Shown one piece after another: positions 56,330-64,000 of a stretch of DNA of 64,000 nt. The DNA is taken from positions 1-64,000 of the forward strand of contig CACEAZ010000005.1 of NCBI GenBank assembly GCA_902557655.1. The letters run 5' to 3'. This DNA comes from an uncultured Bacteroidota bacterium (GTDB taxonomy: Bacteria; Bacteroidota; Bacteroidia; Flavobacteriales; Flavobacteriaceae). The notes beneath the pieces are model-generated. The model saw only the letters and a program-made list of their open reading frames with translations, did no database searches and was not told where the DNA came from. The stretch's first letter is position 1; the number at the start of each line of letters is the position of its first letter. Made by a program: the position numbers and the translations under genes.

Positions 56330-58672
56330 CTAAAAATCAATAGAAAAACCAAAAGAAGGGATCATAGACTCCCTATTTACATCAATTTCCACTAGGTTAT
56401 AAGGAGTGATAATATTTCCACTACCATCCCTTTCCAACCCAAATTCTGACGGCGATGGTATTTTTTGAGCAAGAAGATTTAAAATTTCAATAAAGAAGTT
56501 TACAGAAATATTCTCTTTATTCCATTTTTTGTCAAACCTTATATCTACTTGTGAAAAGTTTCCAAGTTTAACATTCCCAAGCTCTGAATAATCTAGGATC
56601 ATATTAGGATAATTTGCTAAGCTTGCATCCAAATTATAGGGCACATAAGGAGTTTTACCTGAAAAACGCCATCTTGAACTTATTTCCCAATTCTTTTTGA
56701 GCTTATAACCTCCACTAAAAGAGGATAGATGTTTACTGTCCCATACGGAGGGTAAATAATTTCCGTTTAAATCTGTAAACTCACTCTTAAAGAACGTGTA
56801 AGAAAATATTCCGTAAAAATTATTAGTCAACTTTTGTTGAAAAAGAAATTCTAGTCCTCTTGTTTTTCCTTTTCCGTCTGTTACAATATTTTCATTACCT
56901 AAGACTTCAAAATCAGCTCCTTTATTTGCAAGAGATACTCCGTCAACTACAGAAATTGGAAATTGATCATATTTTTTTAAAAATCCCTCAACAGATATTT
57001 TTGATGCATTTCCTAAAGCATAGTCAAAGCCCGTTACAAAGTGATTGCTTTTTGTATATTGAGCATCTTGATTAGCAAACTCTCCTAAATTGTTTTTAAA
57101 TCCAAGAACTGTATAAACAGGAATCTTATAATAGGTACCTAAACTTGAATTCCATTTTAACCTTCTATCTTTTGAAATTGACAGAGAGGTCGATAATCTA
57201 GGAGATAAATTGTTTGTTAGTTTAGATCCACTGCTAAAAGTGTCTTCGTCGGAGCGAATTCCGATTGATACATCAAGTTTATTTTCAAAAAAGCTCTTAG
57301 AAATATTCCCAAATAACCCATATTTATAAAAATTAAATTTGGCTATATATTCTGCTTGATTATATAGATCAGATGTATTATTGAAGTAATCTGAGTATTG
57401 AATATTTCCACCCCATGATATTTTCCAATTATTTACATAATTCACCGTTTTTAATCTTAATTTAGTTTCCCATTCATGAGAATCATTTCTAAAATAAAGT
57501 CCATTTAAGTTTTCATTATCAACGTATCTAGAAAAGATGTTTTTTAATTTATTTGTACTAAGAGCTAGGATAAATTGACCCTTTTTTTCCTTAAAGTTTC
57601 TGATCCACGAAATACCAGTTGTTGTTGAATTTTGCTGAATTATAGGAACTTGTTCTAAAAATGATTGCTGGGTAAAATCAAAATCATCTGGAGCTTCAAC
57701 CGAAAAATCATCGATTGCTCCAAGCCCTATAAAATTTATCGAGCTATAATCATCTATTTTGTGGTTTACTTTCCACTGAAAGTCCCAATAATCAGGTCTA
57801 ATTGGTAGTCCAATTAGTTCAAAAAGAAACTGTAGGTAACTTTTTCTTGCAGAAAAAATAAAAGTGGTCTTATTGTCTTCGCTTTTTGAAAAAGGGCCTT
57901 CAATAGTTATTGCGGAATCACTTGCTCCAAATCTAAAATTACCGCTTATTTCCTTTGGATTTCCATTTTTCTGATTGAACTGTAATACACCACTAAGTGG
58001 ATTGTCATATTCGACTCCAAATGCAGAAGTACTTAAAGTTACCTCATCAATAAATGAAATATTTATCATTCCTTGTGGCCCTCCTGCACTACCTTGTGTG
58101 CTAAAGTGATTAATATTAGGAATTTCGATCTCATCCAAATAATATACAGTTTCGTTTGGTGCACCACCCCTAATTATAATATCATTTCTAAATCCTCCAA
58201 CAGATGGAGAAAGACCTGGCATACTTTGAACTACCTTTGTTACATCATTATCAGCACCAGGATAACTTTCAATCTCAACTCTTGAAAAAGTATTAATTGA
58301 AAGAGGAGTTTCTATAGACTTTTTAAAAGGGCTTTCATATAAAATAATCTCTTCAAGCTCTTCAGAAGATTCAACAAGAAGAATTTCAAGAGTTTGATTT
58401 CCTTTACTTTTAATTATGATATTAAAAATCTTCTTAGATTGGTAACCTACATAGCTTACAGAAAGGTTATAAGATTTTGGAGAAATGTTTGTGATTTCAA
58501 AAAATCCGTTTTCGTCCGAAATTGCACCTTTTTCTGTTCCTTCAATAATTACATTGGCGCCTAATAGAGGTAGTTGGCTTTTCGAATCATATATATAACC
58601 ATTTATTGAACCATCAATTTGAGAAAATAATAGTGTGGGCAAAACTAATAATAATGATAAAATGTTCTTCAC
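56330..58672 (-). CDS. TonB-dependent receptor with CarboxypepD_reg-like domain
   Basis: 780 residues from a GTG at 58672, giving the compact signal peptide (M)KNILSLLLVLPTLLFSQ. A second GTG at 58687 would add five residues. A carboxypeptidase-regulatory-like domain follows (about 20-105: GSINGYIYDSKSQLPLLGAN, SVSYVGYQSKKI), then a plug with DVTKVVQSMPGLSPSVGGFRND, IIRGGAPNETVYYLDEIEIPN and GVEYDNPLSGVLQFNQKN, and a barrel ending PSFGFSIDF. The substrate is unknown. It follows the CDGSH gene by 32 bp on the same strand, so it may be cotranscribed with it and DUF819. Confidence 0.92.
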   Translation of the reverse strand: MKNILSLLLVLPTLLFSQIDGSINGYIYDSKSQLPLLGANVIIEGTEKGAISDENGFFEITNISPKSYNLSVSYVGYQSKKIFNIIIKSKGNQTLEILLVESSEELEEIILYESPFKKSIETPLSINTFSRVEIESYPGADNDVTKVVQSMPGLSPSVGGFRNDIIIRGGAPNETVYYLDEIEIPNINHFSTQGSAGGPQGMINISFIDEVTLSTSAFGVEYDNPLSGVLQFNQKNGNPKEISGNFRFGASDSAITIEGPFSKSEDNKTTFIFSARKSYLQFLFELIGLPIRPDYWDFQWKVNHKIDDYSSINFIGLGAIDDFSVEAPDDFDFTQQSFLEQVPIIQQNSTTTGISWIRNFKEKKGQFILALSTNKLKNIFSRYVDNENLNGLYFRNDSHEWETKLRLKTVNYVNNWKISWGGNIQYSDYFNNTSDLYNQAEYIAKFNFYKYGLFGNISKSFFENKLDVSIGIRSDEDTFSSGSKLTNNLSPRLSTSLSISKDRRLKWNSSLGTYYKIPVYTVLGFKNNLGEFANQDAQYTKSNHFVTGFDYALGNASKISVEGFLKKYDQFPISVVDGVSLANKGADFEVLGNENIVTDGKGKTRGLEFLFQQKLTNNFYGIFSYTFFKSEFTDLNGNYLPSVWDSKHLSSFSGGYKLKKNWEISSRWRFSGKTPYVPYNLDASLANYPNMILDYSELGNVKLGNFSQVDIRFDKKWNKENISVNFFIEILNLLAQKIPSPSEFGLERDGSGNIITPYNLVEIDVNRESMIPSFGFSIDF

Positions 58673-58704
58673 TTTTAAAGATATCACAAATTTTATTCCA
58701 TGAT

Positions 58705-58884
58705 TTAATCAATTTTGTGTGAACCATCACAAAAGGGAAGTTTTTTGGATTTAGCACAACCACACAATGTAAATCTTTCTCCATGAGGAATTTCATTGCC
58801 ATTAACGTCAGTTAAATTAACCTTACCATAAACAACTATTTGACCCTTTTCTTTTCTAAATATATGAGTAGTTTTCTTTTCCAT
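58705..58884 (-). CDS. CDGSH iron-sulfur domain protein, 59 residues
   Basis: A short gene found by reading the minus strand: MEKKTTHIFRKEKGQIVVYG, then KVNLTDVNGNEIPHGERFTL, CGCAKSKKLPFCDGSHKID and TAA. The final block is the complete CDGSH 2Fe-2S motif (C-x-C ... C-D-G-S-H), with Cys41, Cys43, Cys52 and His56 as ligands. Such mitoNEET-like small proteins bind a redox-active or transferable [2Fe-2S] cluster; their bacterial roles are poorly known. It starts 3 bp after the DUF819 stop and is probably translationally linked to it. Confidence 0.93.
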   Translation of the reverse strand: MEKKTTHIFRKEKGQIVVYGKVNLTDVNGNEIPHGERFTLCGCAKSKKLPFCDGSHKID

Positions 58885-58887
58885 TAA

Positions 58888-60141
58888 TTATAAGTTTGAA
58901 GTATACTCCATTAGCCATGTACATATCATTGCACCATAAGTACCTACCACATATCCAAATACAGCTAATAACACACCAACAGTTGCCAAAGAAGGATGGA
59001 ACGCTGCAGCAACAACGGGAGCAGATGCAGCACCACCAACGTTTGCTTGACTTCCAACAGCTAAAAAGAAGTACGGGGCTCTGATTAATTTTGCTACAGC
59101 GATAAGCAAAATTGCATGAATTGACATCCATATTAAACCTATAAGAATCAGCTTGGGTTCATCTAGAATTGATCCCAAATCCATTTTCATCCCAATTGTA
59201 GCTACCAATATATATATAAAGATACTTCCAATTTTACTTGCACCAACCCCTTCAAAATTTCTCGCTTTAGTGAATGATAGACCAATTCCTATAAATGTTG
59301 CAATTGAAATCATCCAAAAAAACTTTGAAGCAAAAGATGATAATCCTGAGCTTTTATCAGCAACGGCTTCAAAATTAGAGGTTAAAAATTCAGATATATA
59401 TTCAGCACCTAAATGTGAAAAACCAACTGTTCCAAAAGCAATAGCCAGAAGAATCATATAATCTGTTAAGCTTGGAATTCTTTTACTACTATTTGAAAAT
59501 GAAGTTACTTTTTCTTTTAATTCCTCGATGGCAGAAGTATCAGCTTTTAACCATTTATTAATAGACTTTTTCTTTCCAATTCCAAATAAAATCATAGCCA
59601 TCCAAATGTTAGCTACCACTATATCAACCAATACCATACCGCCGTACTTTTGAGGATTATACTCAAAAATTTCTAACATAGCAGCTTGATTAGCACCGCC
59701 ACCAATCCAACTTCCAGCTAGAGTTGACAGCCCTCTCCAAATTGCGTCTGGACCAGCTCCGTTAAATAATTCGGGGAAAAACATTGATAAAATTAAAATT
59801 GATATGGGCCCTCCAATTATGATTCCGATAGTCCCTGTAAAAAACATGACTAATGCTTTATATCCAAGATTATAAATTGCTTTCAAGTCTATACTTAGTG
59901 TCATCAATAATAAGGATGCCGGAAGTAAGTATCGACTTGCAATATAATAGGTCTGAGATTCTTCAGATGAAATTATTCCCAAAGAATTGAAAATGGCTGG
60001 AATAAAATAACACATCAGAAGTCCTGGAATGACTTTGTAAAATTTAAACCAGAATCCTTTATTTTTAGATTCTGTGTAGAAAACAAAACCTAATGAAATC
60101 ATTAAAATTCCAAATACTATAGCATCATTTGTAAAAGGCAT
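58888..60141 (-). CDS. DUF819-family membrane protein
   Basis: 417 residues with about ten hydrophobic segments (AIVFGILMISLGFVFYT, ALVMFFTGTIGIIIGGPISILIL, FFWMISIATFIGIGLSF, IGSIFIYILVATIGMKMDLG, LATVGVLLAVFGYVVGTYGA). The segments SWIGGGANQAAMLEIF and GSQANVGGAASAPVVAAAFHPSL form a repeated pattern typical of DUF819 (YjcL-like) proteins, presumably permeases of unknown substrate. A promoter lies at 60164-60192, and the CDGSH gene follows directly. Confidence 0.92.
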   Translation of the reverse strand: MPFTNDAIVFGILMISLGFVFYTESKNKGFWFKFYKVIPGLLMCYFIPAIFNSLGIISSEESQTYYIASRYLLPASLLLMTLSIDLKAIYNLGYKALVMFFTGTIGIIIGGPISILILSMFFPELFNGAGPDAIWRGLSTLAGSWIGGGANQAAMLEIFEYNPQKYGGMVLVDIVVANIWMAMILFGIGKKKSINKWLKADTSAIEELKEKVTSFSNSSKRIPSLTDYMILLAIAFGTVGFSHLGAEYISEFLTSNFEAVADKSSGLSSFASKFFWMISIATFIGIGLSFTKARNFEGVGASKIGSIFIYILVATIGMKMDLGSILDEPKLILIGLIWMSIHAILLIAVAKLIRAPYFFLAVGSQANVGGAASAPVVAAAFHPSLATVGVLLAVFGYVVGTYGAMICTWLMEYTSNL

Positions 60142-60163
60142 AATATGTTATTTATAATCTTAA

Positions 60164-60192
60164 CAAAAATAGTATCATTTTTTAACTAGCAA
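60164..60192 (-). promoter_or_regulatory. Promoter of DUF819-CDGSH unit
   Basis: On the minus strand: TTG (60192-60190), an 18-bp spacer and TATTTTTG (60171-60164), consistent with the Bacteroidota consensus, 22 bp before the ATG. Confidence 0.6.
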
Positions 60193-60234
60193 TTAATTCT
60201 TATATTTAATTGTTAATTAAAAGATTTCTAAATT

Positions 60235-60658
60235 ATGAGTGAAAAAGTAATATGGGAGGGAACTCCTTCACAAAAATTAAATTTCTTTTCTTATTTGTTT
60301 TGGTTATTACCCATCCTTTGGATGGGATTAGGGTTACTTGTTTCTTTGTGGAAATACTTACAAATTAAAACTTGGAAAATAAAAATCACTAACCAAAGAA
60401 TTATCGAAGAAAAGGGTATATTTTCAAAAAACGATAAATGAATTAGAATTATTTAGAGTCAAAGATATTATACTTAAAAAATCTTTTTGGGACCGGATAC
60501 TAGGAATATCACAAATTTATTTGAGAACTTCTGATAAATCAAATCCCCATTATATATTATACGGAATAATTGACGGAGATCAATTGAGAGAAAATCTCAG
60601 GAATATTGTAGAGAAAAGAAGAGAAGAAAAAGGAGTTGTTGAAAGAGATTTTGAATAA
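60235..60658 (+). pseudogene. PH-domain (bPH2-like) membrane protein, frame broken in an A-tract
   Basis: The first frame (60235-60441) encodes MSEKVIWEGTPSQKLNFFSY, a membrane stretch (LFWLLPILWMGLGLLVSLW) and TWKIKITNQRIIEEKGIFSK, then stops at TGA. The following sequence is open in another frame from ACG at 60431 to TAA at 60656-60658: NELELFRVKDIILKKSFWDR, ILGISQIYLRTSDKSNP, then IEKRREEKG-like text ending ERDFE. Together they read as one PH-domain protein of about 140 residues. Removing one A from the six at 60426-60431 joins the frames as GIFSKTINELELFRVKDI. It may be a recent frameshift, an assembly or sequencing error, or corrected by +1 shifting or transcript slippage. It is convergent with glmS (3 bp). 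Confidence 0.85.
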
Positions 60659-60661
60659 AAT

Positions 60662-62509
60662 CTATTCAACCGTAACCGACTTTGCTAGATTTCTTGGTTG
60701 ATCAACGTCTTTACCCAGCAACACTGCAATATGGTAAGAAAGTAGTTGAAGAGGAATAACGGTGATAAAAGGAGTTATAGATTCAACACTATCAGGAACT
60801 TCTATAACGTGATCAGCAATTTTTTTAACTTCTTTGTCCCCCTCAGAAACAATAGCTACTATTTTTCCTTTTCTAGATTTAATTTCCTGAATATTGCTTA
60901 CAATTTTATCATAGTTTATTTTATTGGTAGCAATAACTATTGTTGGCATATCCTTGTCAATCAAAGCAATTGGACCGTGTTTCATTTCAGCTGCAGGATA
61001 CCCTTCAGCATGGATATAAGAAATTTCTTTAAGCTTTAAAGCTCCTTCTAAAGCAATCGGAAAGTTATAGCCCCTTCCTAGATATAAACAGTTTTTAGAT
61101 TTTTTGAACTCTTTTGCTATTTTTTTTATTTTATTATTCTTTGCAAGAGTTTTGTGTACATAATCTCCAATTTTTGAAATTTCATAAATATATTTTTGAA
61201 ATATTTTTTCTGAAATAATGCCCTTTGACTTGCTTAATTTAACTGCAATTAAATAAAGAACAGTCATTTGAGTGGTAAATGCTTTTGTAGAAGCTACTCC
61301 AATTTCAGGCCCGGCATGTGTATATGAACCAGTGTCAGATTCCCTGGCTATTGAGGAACCAACAACATTACAGATTCCATAAACAAATGCTCCTTTTGAC
61401 TTAGCTAGTTTAATAGCTGCTAAAGTATCAGCGGTTTCGCCAGACTGAGAAATAGCAATGATAATGTCATTTTTATCAACTACAGGATCTCTGTATCTAA
61501 ACTCGGAAGCATATTCAACTTCTACAGGAATTCTTGCTATTTTTTCAAACATGTATTCGGCAACCAAAGCTGAATGCCATGATGTGCCACATGCTATAAT
61601 TGTTATTTTATTAGCAGATAAAAATTTATTAATGTAATCATCTACACCCGACAATTTGATTATACCTTTTGAAATATTCAATCTTCCTCTTAATGTATCT
61701 TCAATGGCTTTTGGTTGTTCATAAATCTCTTTTAACATGTAATGATCAAAGCCCTTTTTTTCTATTTTATCTAAACTTAGCTCTAACCTACTTACAGTTG
61801 GAGAAATAATTTTATCATCAACTATCTTTCTGTAAAAGGTTTCTTTATGATTTCTTATAATGGCTAGTTCACCGTCCTCCAAATAAACTACATTTTTAGT
61901 GTATTCGATAAATGGAGTTACATCACTTCCAATAAAATATTCGTCATCACCAACTCCAATACAAAGAGGACTACCCAATTTAGCGACCACAATTTCATCA
62001 GGTTTGTCATTATCAATAACTGCAATTGCATATGCTCCTATGGCTTGATTTAACGCAATTTGAACTGCTTCACCTAACTTTACATCTTCTTTAGTTTTTA
62101 CGTATTCAATTAAATTAACCAAAACTTCTGTGTCAGTTTCAGATTTAAATGTGAACCCTTCTTTGACAAGTTTTTGTTTTATTGTTGAGTAATTTTCAAT
62201 GATTCCGTTATGTACTAGACAAAGTTTATTGGAATTAGAAAATTGAGGATGTGCATTAACATTATTAGGTTCTCCGTGAGTGGCCCATCTGGTGTGTCCA
62301 ATACCTAAGCCACCTTTTAAATTTTTTCTTTTGGATAAGCTTTTCTCAAGTTTACTTATTTTTCCTTTGGATTTACAGCTAGCAATTGTATCTCCGTTGT
62401 AAATAGCTATCCCTGCGCTATCATATCCGCGATACTCAAGCCTTTTTAATCCATTTAAAATTATATCCAATGAATTTCTTCCACCTAAGTAACCTACAAT
62501 TCCACACAT
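60662..62509 (-). CDS. glmS: Glutamine-fructose-6-phosphate aminotransferase
   Basis: 615 residues. The N-terminal glutaminase starts MCGIVGYLGG with nucleophile Cys2, then RLEYRGYDSAG, GIGHTRWATHGEPN and HNGIIENY. Two SIS domains follow: ACGTSWHSALVAEYMFE and SQSGETADTLAA (about 305-365), then LYLGRGYNFPIALEGALKLKE. It ends LAKSVTVE with the conserved Lys. First committed step to UDP-GlcNAc for cell wall and LPS. The glmS ribozyme of Firmicutes is not expected or seen. It follows the DUF4270 gene by 66 bp. Confidence 0.98.
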   Translation of the reverse strand: MCGIVGYLGGRNSLDIILNGLKRLEYRGYDSAGIAIYNGDTIASCKSKGKISKLEKSLSKRKNLKGGLGIGHTRWATHGEPNNVNAHPQFSNSNKLCLVHNGIIENYSTIKQKLVKEGFTFKSETDTEVLVNLIEYVKTKEDVKLGEAVQIALNQAIGAYAIAVIDNDKPDEIVVAKLGSPLCIGVGDDEYFIGSDVTPFIEYTKNVVYLEDGELAIIRNHKETFYRKIVDDKIISPTVSRLELSLDKIEKKGFDHYMLKEIYEQPKAIEDTLRGRLNISKGIIKLSGVDDYINKFLSANKITIIACGTSWHSALVAEYMFEKIARIPVEVEYASEFRYRDPVVDKNDIIIAISQSGETADTLAAIKLAKSKGAFVYGICNVVGSSIARESDTGSYTHAGPEIGVASTKAFTTQMTVLYLIAVKLSKSKGIISEKIFQKYIYEISKIGDYVHKTLAKNNKIKKIAKEFKKSKNCLYLGRGYNFPIALEGALKLKEISYIHAEGYPAAEMKHGPIALIDKDMPTIVIATNKINYDKIVSNIQEIKSRKGKIVAIVSEGDKEVKKIADHVIEVPDSVESITPFITVIPLQLLSYHIAVLLGKDVDQPRNLAKSVTVE

Positions 62510-62575
62510 AATATCAAATTAACGGATTTAGTTTTTAACGAATCAATTTTTTAATATGAATTATAATATCCAGCA

Positions 62576-64000
62576 CTAATCTTCAGGCTCAGTATAATAT
62601 ATTTTAATCATTGGTCTTTTTTCAGGATCAACACTTAAATTTCCGTGAATAATAGTGCCTTTTGGGCTTAAAATTATTCCAGACGCTAAGCTTTTATTAT
62701 CAGACGTATCCTCATCTAAGATTCCGTAATTTTGAACTGAAGCAATGTCTGAGATTACCGCAAGCCCTAGCTTAGCATTGGTGGAGTCTCTAAGAATTAA
62801 ATTATTGAGGTGTTCTGTAATTCTTACTTTGTATTTTACTCCTCGATTATCTGACAAACTATCTCTTGTTAACGGGACTAAATGATTGATTTTTGCATTT
62901 ATAGTTGTCGAGCTTACAGATTGGTCGAGAAAATAATCTATTAATGCAGAGTTCTGATCATGGTTGTATATATAAATTCTATCAGGCTCATCATCATTAA
63001 GATAATTTTGATTTACAAAGAATTCAATAAAAGCTTCATTTATAATTCTTTTAGGCTGATCTGAAATTTCATCATAGAAATAGTTTTTAAAATGTTCAAA
63101 TTCACCAACTTCCTCACCAATCTCGTTTATTGCTGTTCCAGAAAATAAATCAAGTTTTGTTATGACTCCTTCCCCTCCATCAAGATAAATATTTTCATTG
63201 CCACTAGTCTGATCAATCAAAGATACATCGATAAGATTTTCATTGTCAAATACGTTAAATAAATTACCGGAAAAGTTCATTATATATTCGTGCTGATTTG
63301 TTTCAACTTCATCAACAGGTCCGGTATCACTATCTCCGATTGTGGTATTGTCTGAAGTGTAATGTATTGTAAGTTTTGAATTAGAAGAAGCTAAATTTAA
63401 TAACATCATTGTACCATCTTGACCTACATTTTCAATTTTTATGTATAGTCCCCTAAAAAAATCTTTGAAGTTTGACTCATTTGTTAAAACTGGATTATTT
63501 TGATTCTCAAAGAAATTGTTTTCCCAAAAACTATCATTTGGATTATCGAGTTTAAATCTTAATGCTGGAGCAAGCCTTTGTGAAACAAACGTATTTCCAG
63601 CTGTATCAATTTCTGTCAAATTAATTTGCTCTTCACTTGGTGTAAAATCTTCAATTTCAAAAAGGAGCTCTCCTTCCAATTGATATGAATCAATTGCTTC
63701 TTCTAAAGATAAAGAAGCGTTAGAAAAATAACTTTGACTTGAGTCAAAATCTGCATATGGATCAAAAGTTCTTAGGAAAAAATTATTTCTGAAAACTGAA
63801 ATTTTGATCGGAGAATCTCCATATACCGAATCAATTTCATATGTAATATCACCTTCCTCACTAGTTTCAACTCCCCTAGAGTAGTAAGGCATTGTAAGCA
63901 CAACAGAGTCTAGAACAACATTATCCCCAAAATCGTGATTGTATTCATTGGGTACGATTTGGCCAACAAAACTACTTATCGAATTTCCATATTGGGGGTG
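62576..64000 (-). CDS. DUF4270 domain lipoprotein, 5' end missing
   Basis: 475 codons open to the right edge; the true start and any lipoprotein signal lie outside. The edge sequence HPQYGNSISSFVGQIVPNEY leads to LDSVVLTMPYYSRG and DITYEIDSVYGDSPIKISVF, then SLDEAIDS-like and INLTEIDTAGNTFVSQRLAP segments, which fit DUF4270, a Bacteroidota-specific surface lipoprotein family (beta-rich, function unknown). Its position directly upstream of glmS is typical in flavobacteria. An internal ATG at 63899-63901 is not the real start. Confidence 0.88.
   Translation of the reverse strand, partial: HPQYGNSISSFVGQIVPNEYNHDFGDNVVLDSVVLTMPYYSRGVETSEEGDITYEIDSVYGDSPIKISVFRNNFFLRTFDPYADFDSSQSYFSNASLSLEEAIDSYQLEGELLFEIEDFTPSEEQINLTEIDTAGNTFVSQRLAPALRFKLDNPNDSFWENNFFENQNNPVLTNESNFKDFFRGLYIKIENVGQDGTMMLLNLASSNSKLTIHYTSDNTTIGDSDTGPVDEVETNQHEYIMNFSGNLFNVFDNENLIDVSLIDQTSGNENIYLDGGEGVITKLDLFSGTAINEIGEEVGEFEHFKNYFYDEISDQPKRIINEAFIEFFVNQNYLNDDEPDRIYIYNHDQNSALIDYFLDQSVSSTTINAKINHLVPLTRDSLSDNRGVKYKVRITEHLNNLILRDSTNAKLGLAVISDIASVQNYGILDEDTSDNKSLASGIILSPKGTIIHGNLSVDPEKRPMIKIYYTEPED

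Noticed and set aside
58614..58802. 62-residue minus-strand open frame
   Set aside because: It overlaps the CDGSH gene and the start of the receptor in another frame and shows no recognisable motif.
58856..59131. 91-residue Cys/Trp-rich minus-strand open frame
   Set aside because: It is an alternative frame of the DUF819 gene; the composition is an artefact.
60426..60432. A_AAA_AAC as a working -1 programmed frameshift site
   Set aside because: A -1 shift leads to CGA then TAA. The downstream PH-domain frame needs a +1 shift or one base fewer.

Overview
The window is AT-rich, densely packed chromosomal DNA from a member of the Bacteroidota, most likely an uncultivated marine flavobacterium (Flavobacteriaceae-like). 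The lineage call rests on several things seen together: a complete Bat (aerotolerance) operon, PorZ of the type IX secretion system next to recO, an IPExxxVDY-type protein between rnc and pyk, a DUF4270 lipoprotein next to glmS, atpD-atpC standing apart from other ATP synthase genes, several TonB-dependent receptors with N-terminal carboxypeptidase-regulatory-like domains, and promoters matching the Bacteroidota form (TTG/TTTG, 18-20 bp, TAnnTTTG). Genes are very tightly spaced. No intergenic stretch exceeds about 220 bp, and three convergent pairs share a 4-bp TTAA holding both stop codons. I see no tRNA, rRNA, CRISPR array, insertion sequence or prophage. The species cannot be named from this.

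Layout. 1-7.8 kb: the two halves of an AddAB/RecB-type helicase-nuclease, separated by an OmpA-family porin gene and its shortened tandem paralogue. 7.9-12.6 kb: a Mn-type superoxide dismutase facing a minus-strand set (purN, RNase H, PfkB kinase, purF). 12.7-16.9 kb: acpP-fabF-rnc-(IPExxxVDY)-pyk. 16.9-22 kb: a lipoprotein isoaspartyl peptidase, an ALDH7-type dehydrogenase, then a small accessory cassette (two paralogous membrane proteins plus an XRE regulator) behind an unusual promoter/operator dyad, an orphan membrane protein and an SDR. 22.1-31.6 kb: the moxR-DUF58-bat operon, whose BatC carries 26 copies of a DDQNK repeat. 31.6-40.2 kb: cvpA, pheS, gpsA-nadD-gmk-yicC, an EamA transporter, a cystathionine gamma-synthase-type enzyme and gdhA. 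40.2-49.9 kb: porZ-recO-TonB receptor-recX facing a BtuB-like receptor, then umuC-umuD. 49.9-58.7 kb: atpC/atpD, an SGNH-like lipoprotein paired with a large TonB receptor, and a further TonB receptor. 58.7-64 kb: a 59-residue CDGSH iron-sulfur protein, a DUF819 membrane protein, a frameshifted PH-domain gene, glmS and a DUF4270 protein running off the right edge.

Most of the window is core flavobacterial housekeeping. The strongest unexplained signals are: (i) the 50-bp dyad at 20531-20580, whose arms hold four GTAAC/GTTAC half-sites and whose only asymmetric blocks contain the -33 and -7 TTTG elements of the promoter for the membrane-protein/XRE cassette; (ii) the BatC polyampholyte minisatellite with a 180-bp higher-order period; (iii) the single-base frame break in an A-tract of the PH-domain gene; and (iv) an SGNH-type lipoprotein lacking the usual catalytic histidine, paired with a TonB receptor.
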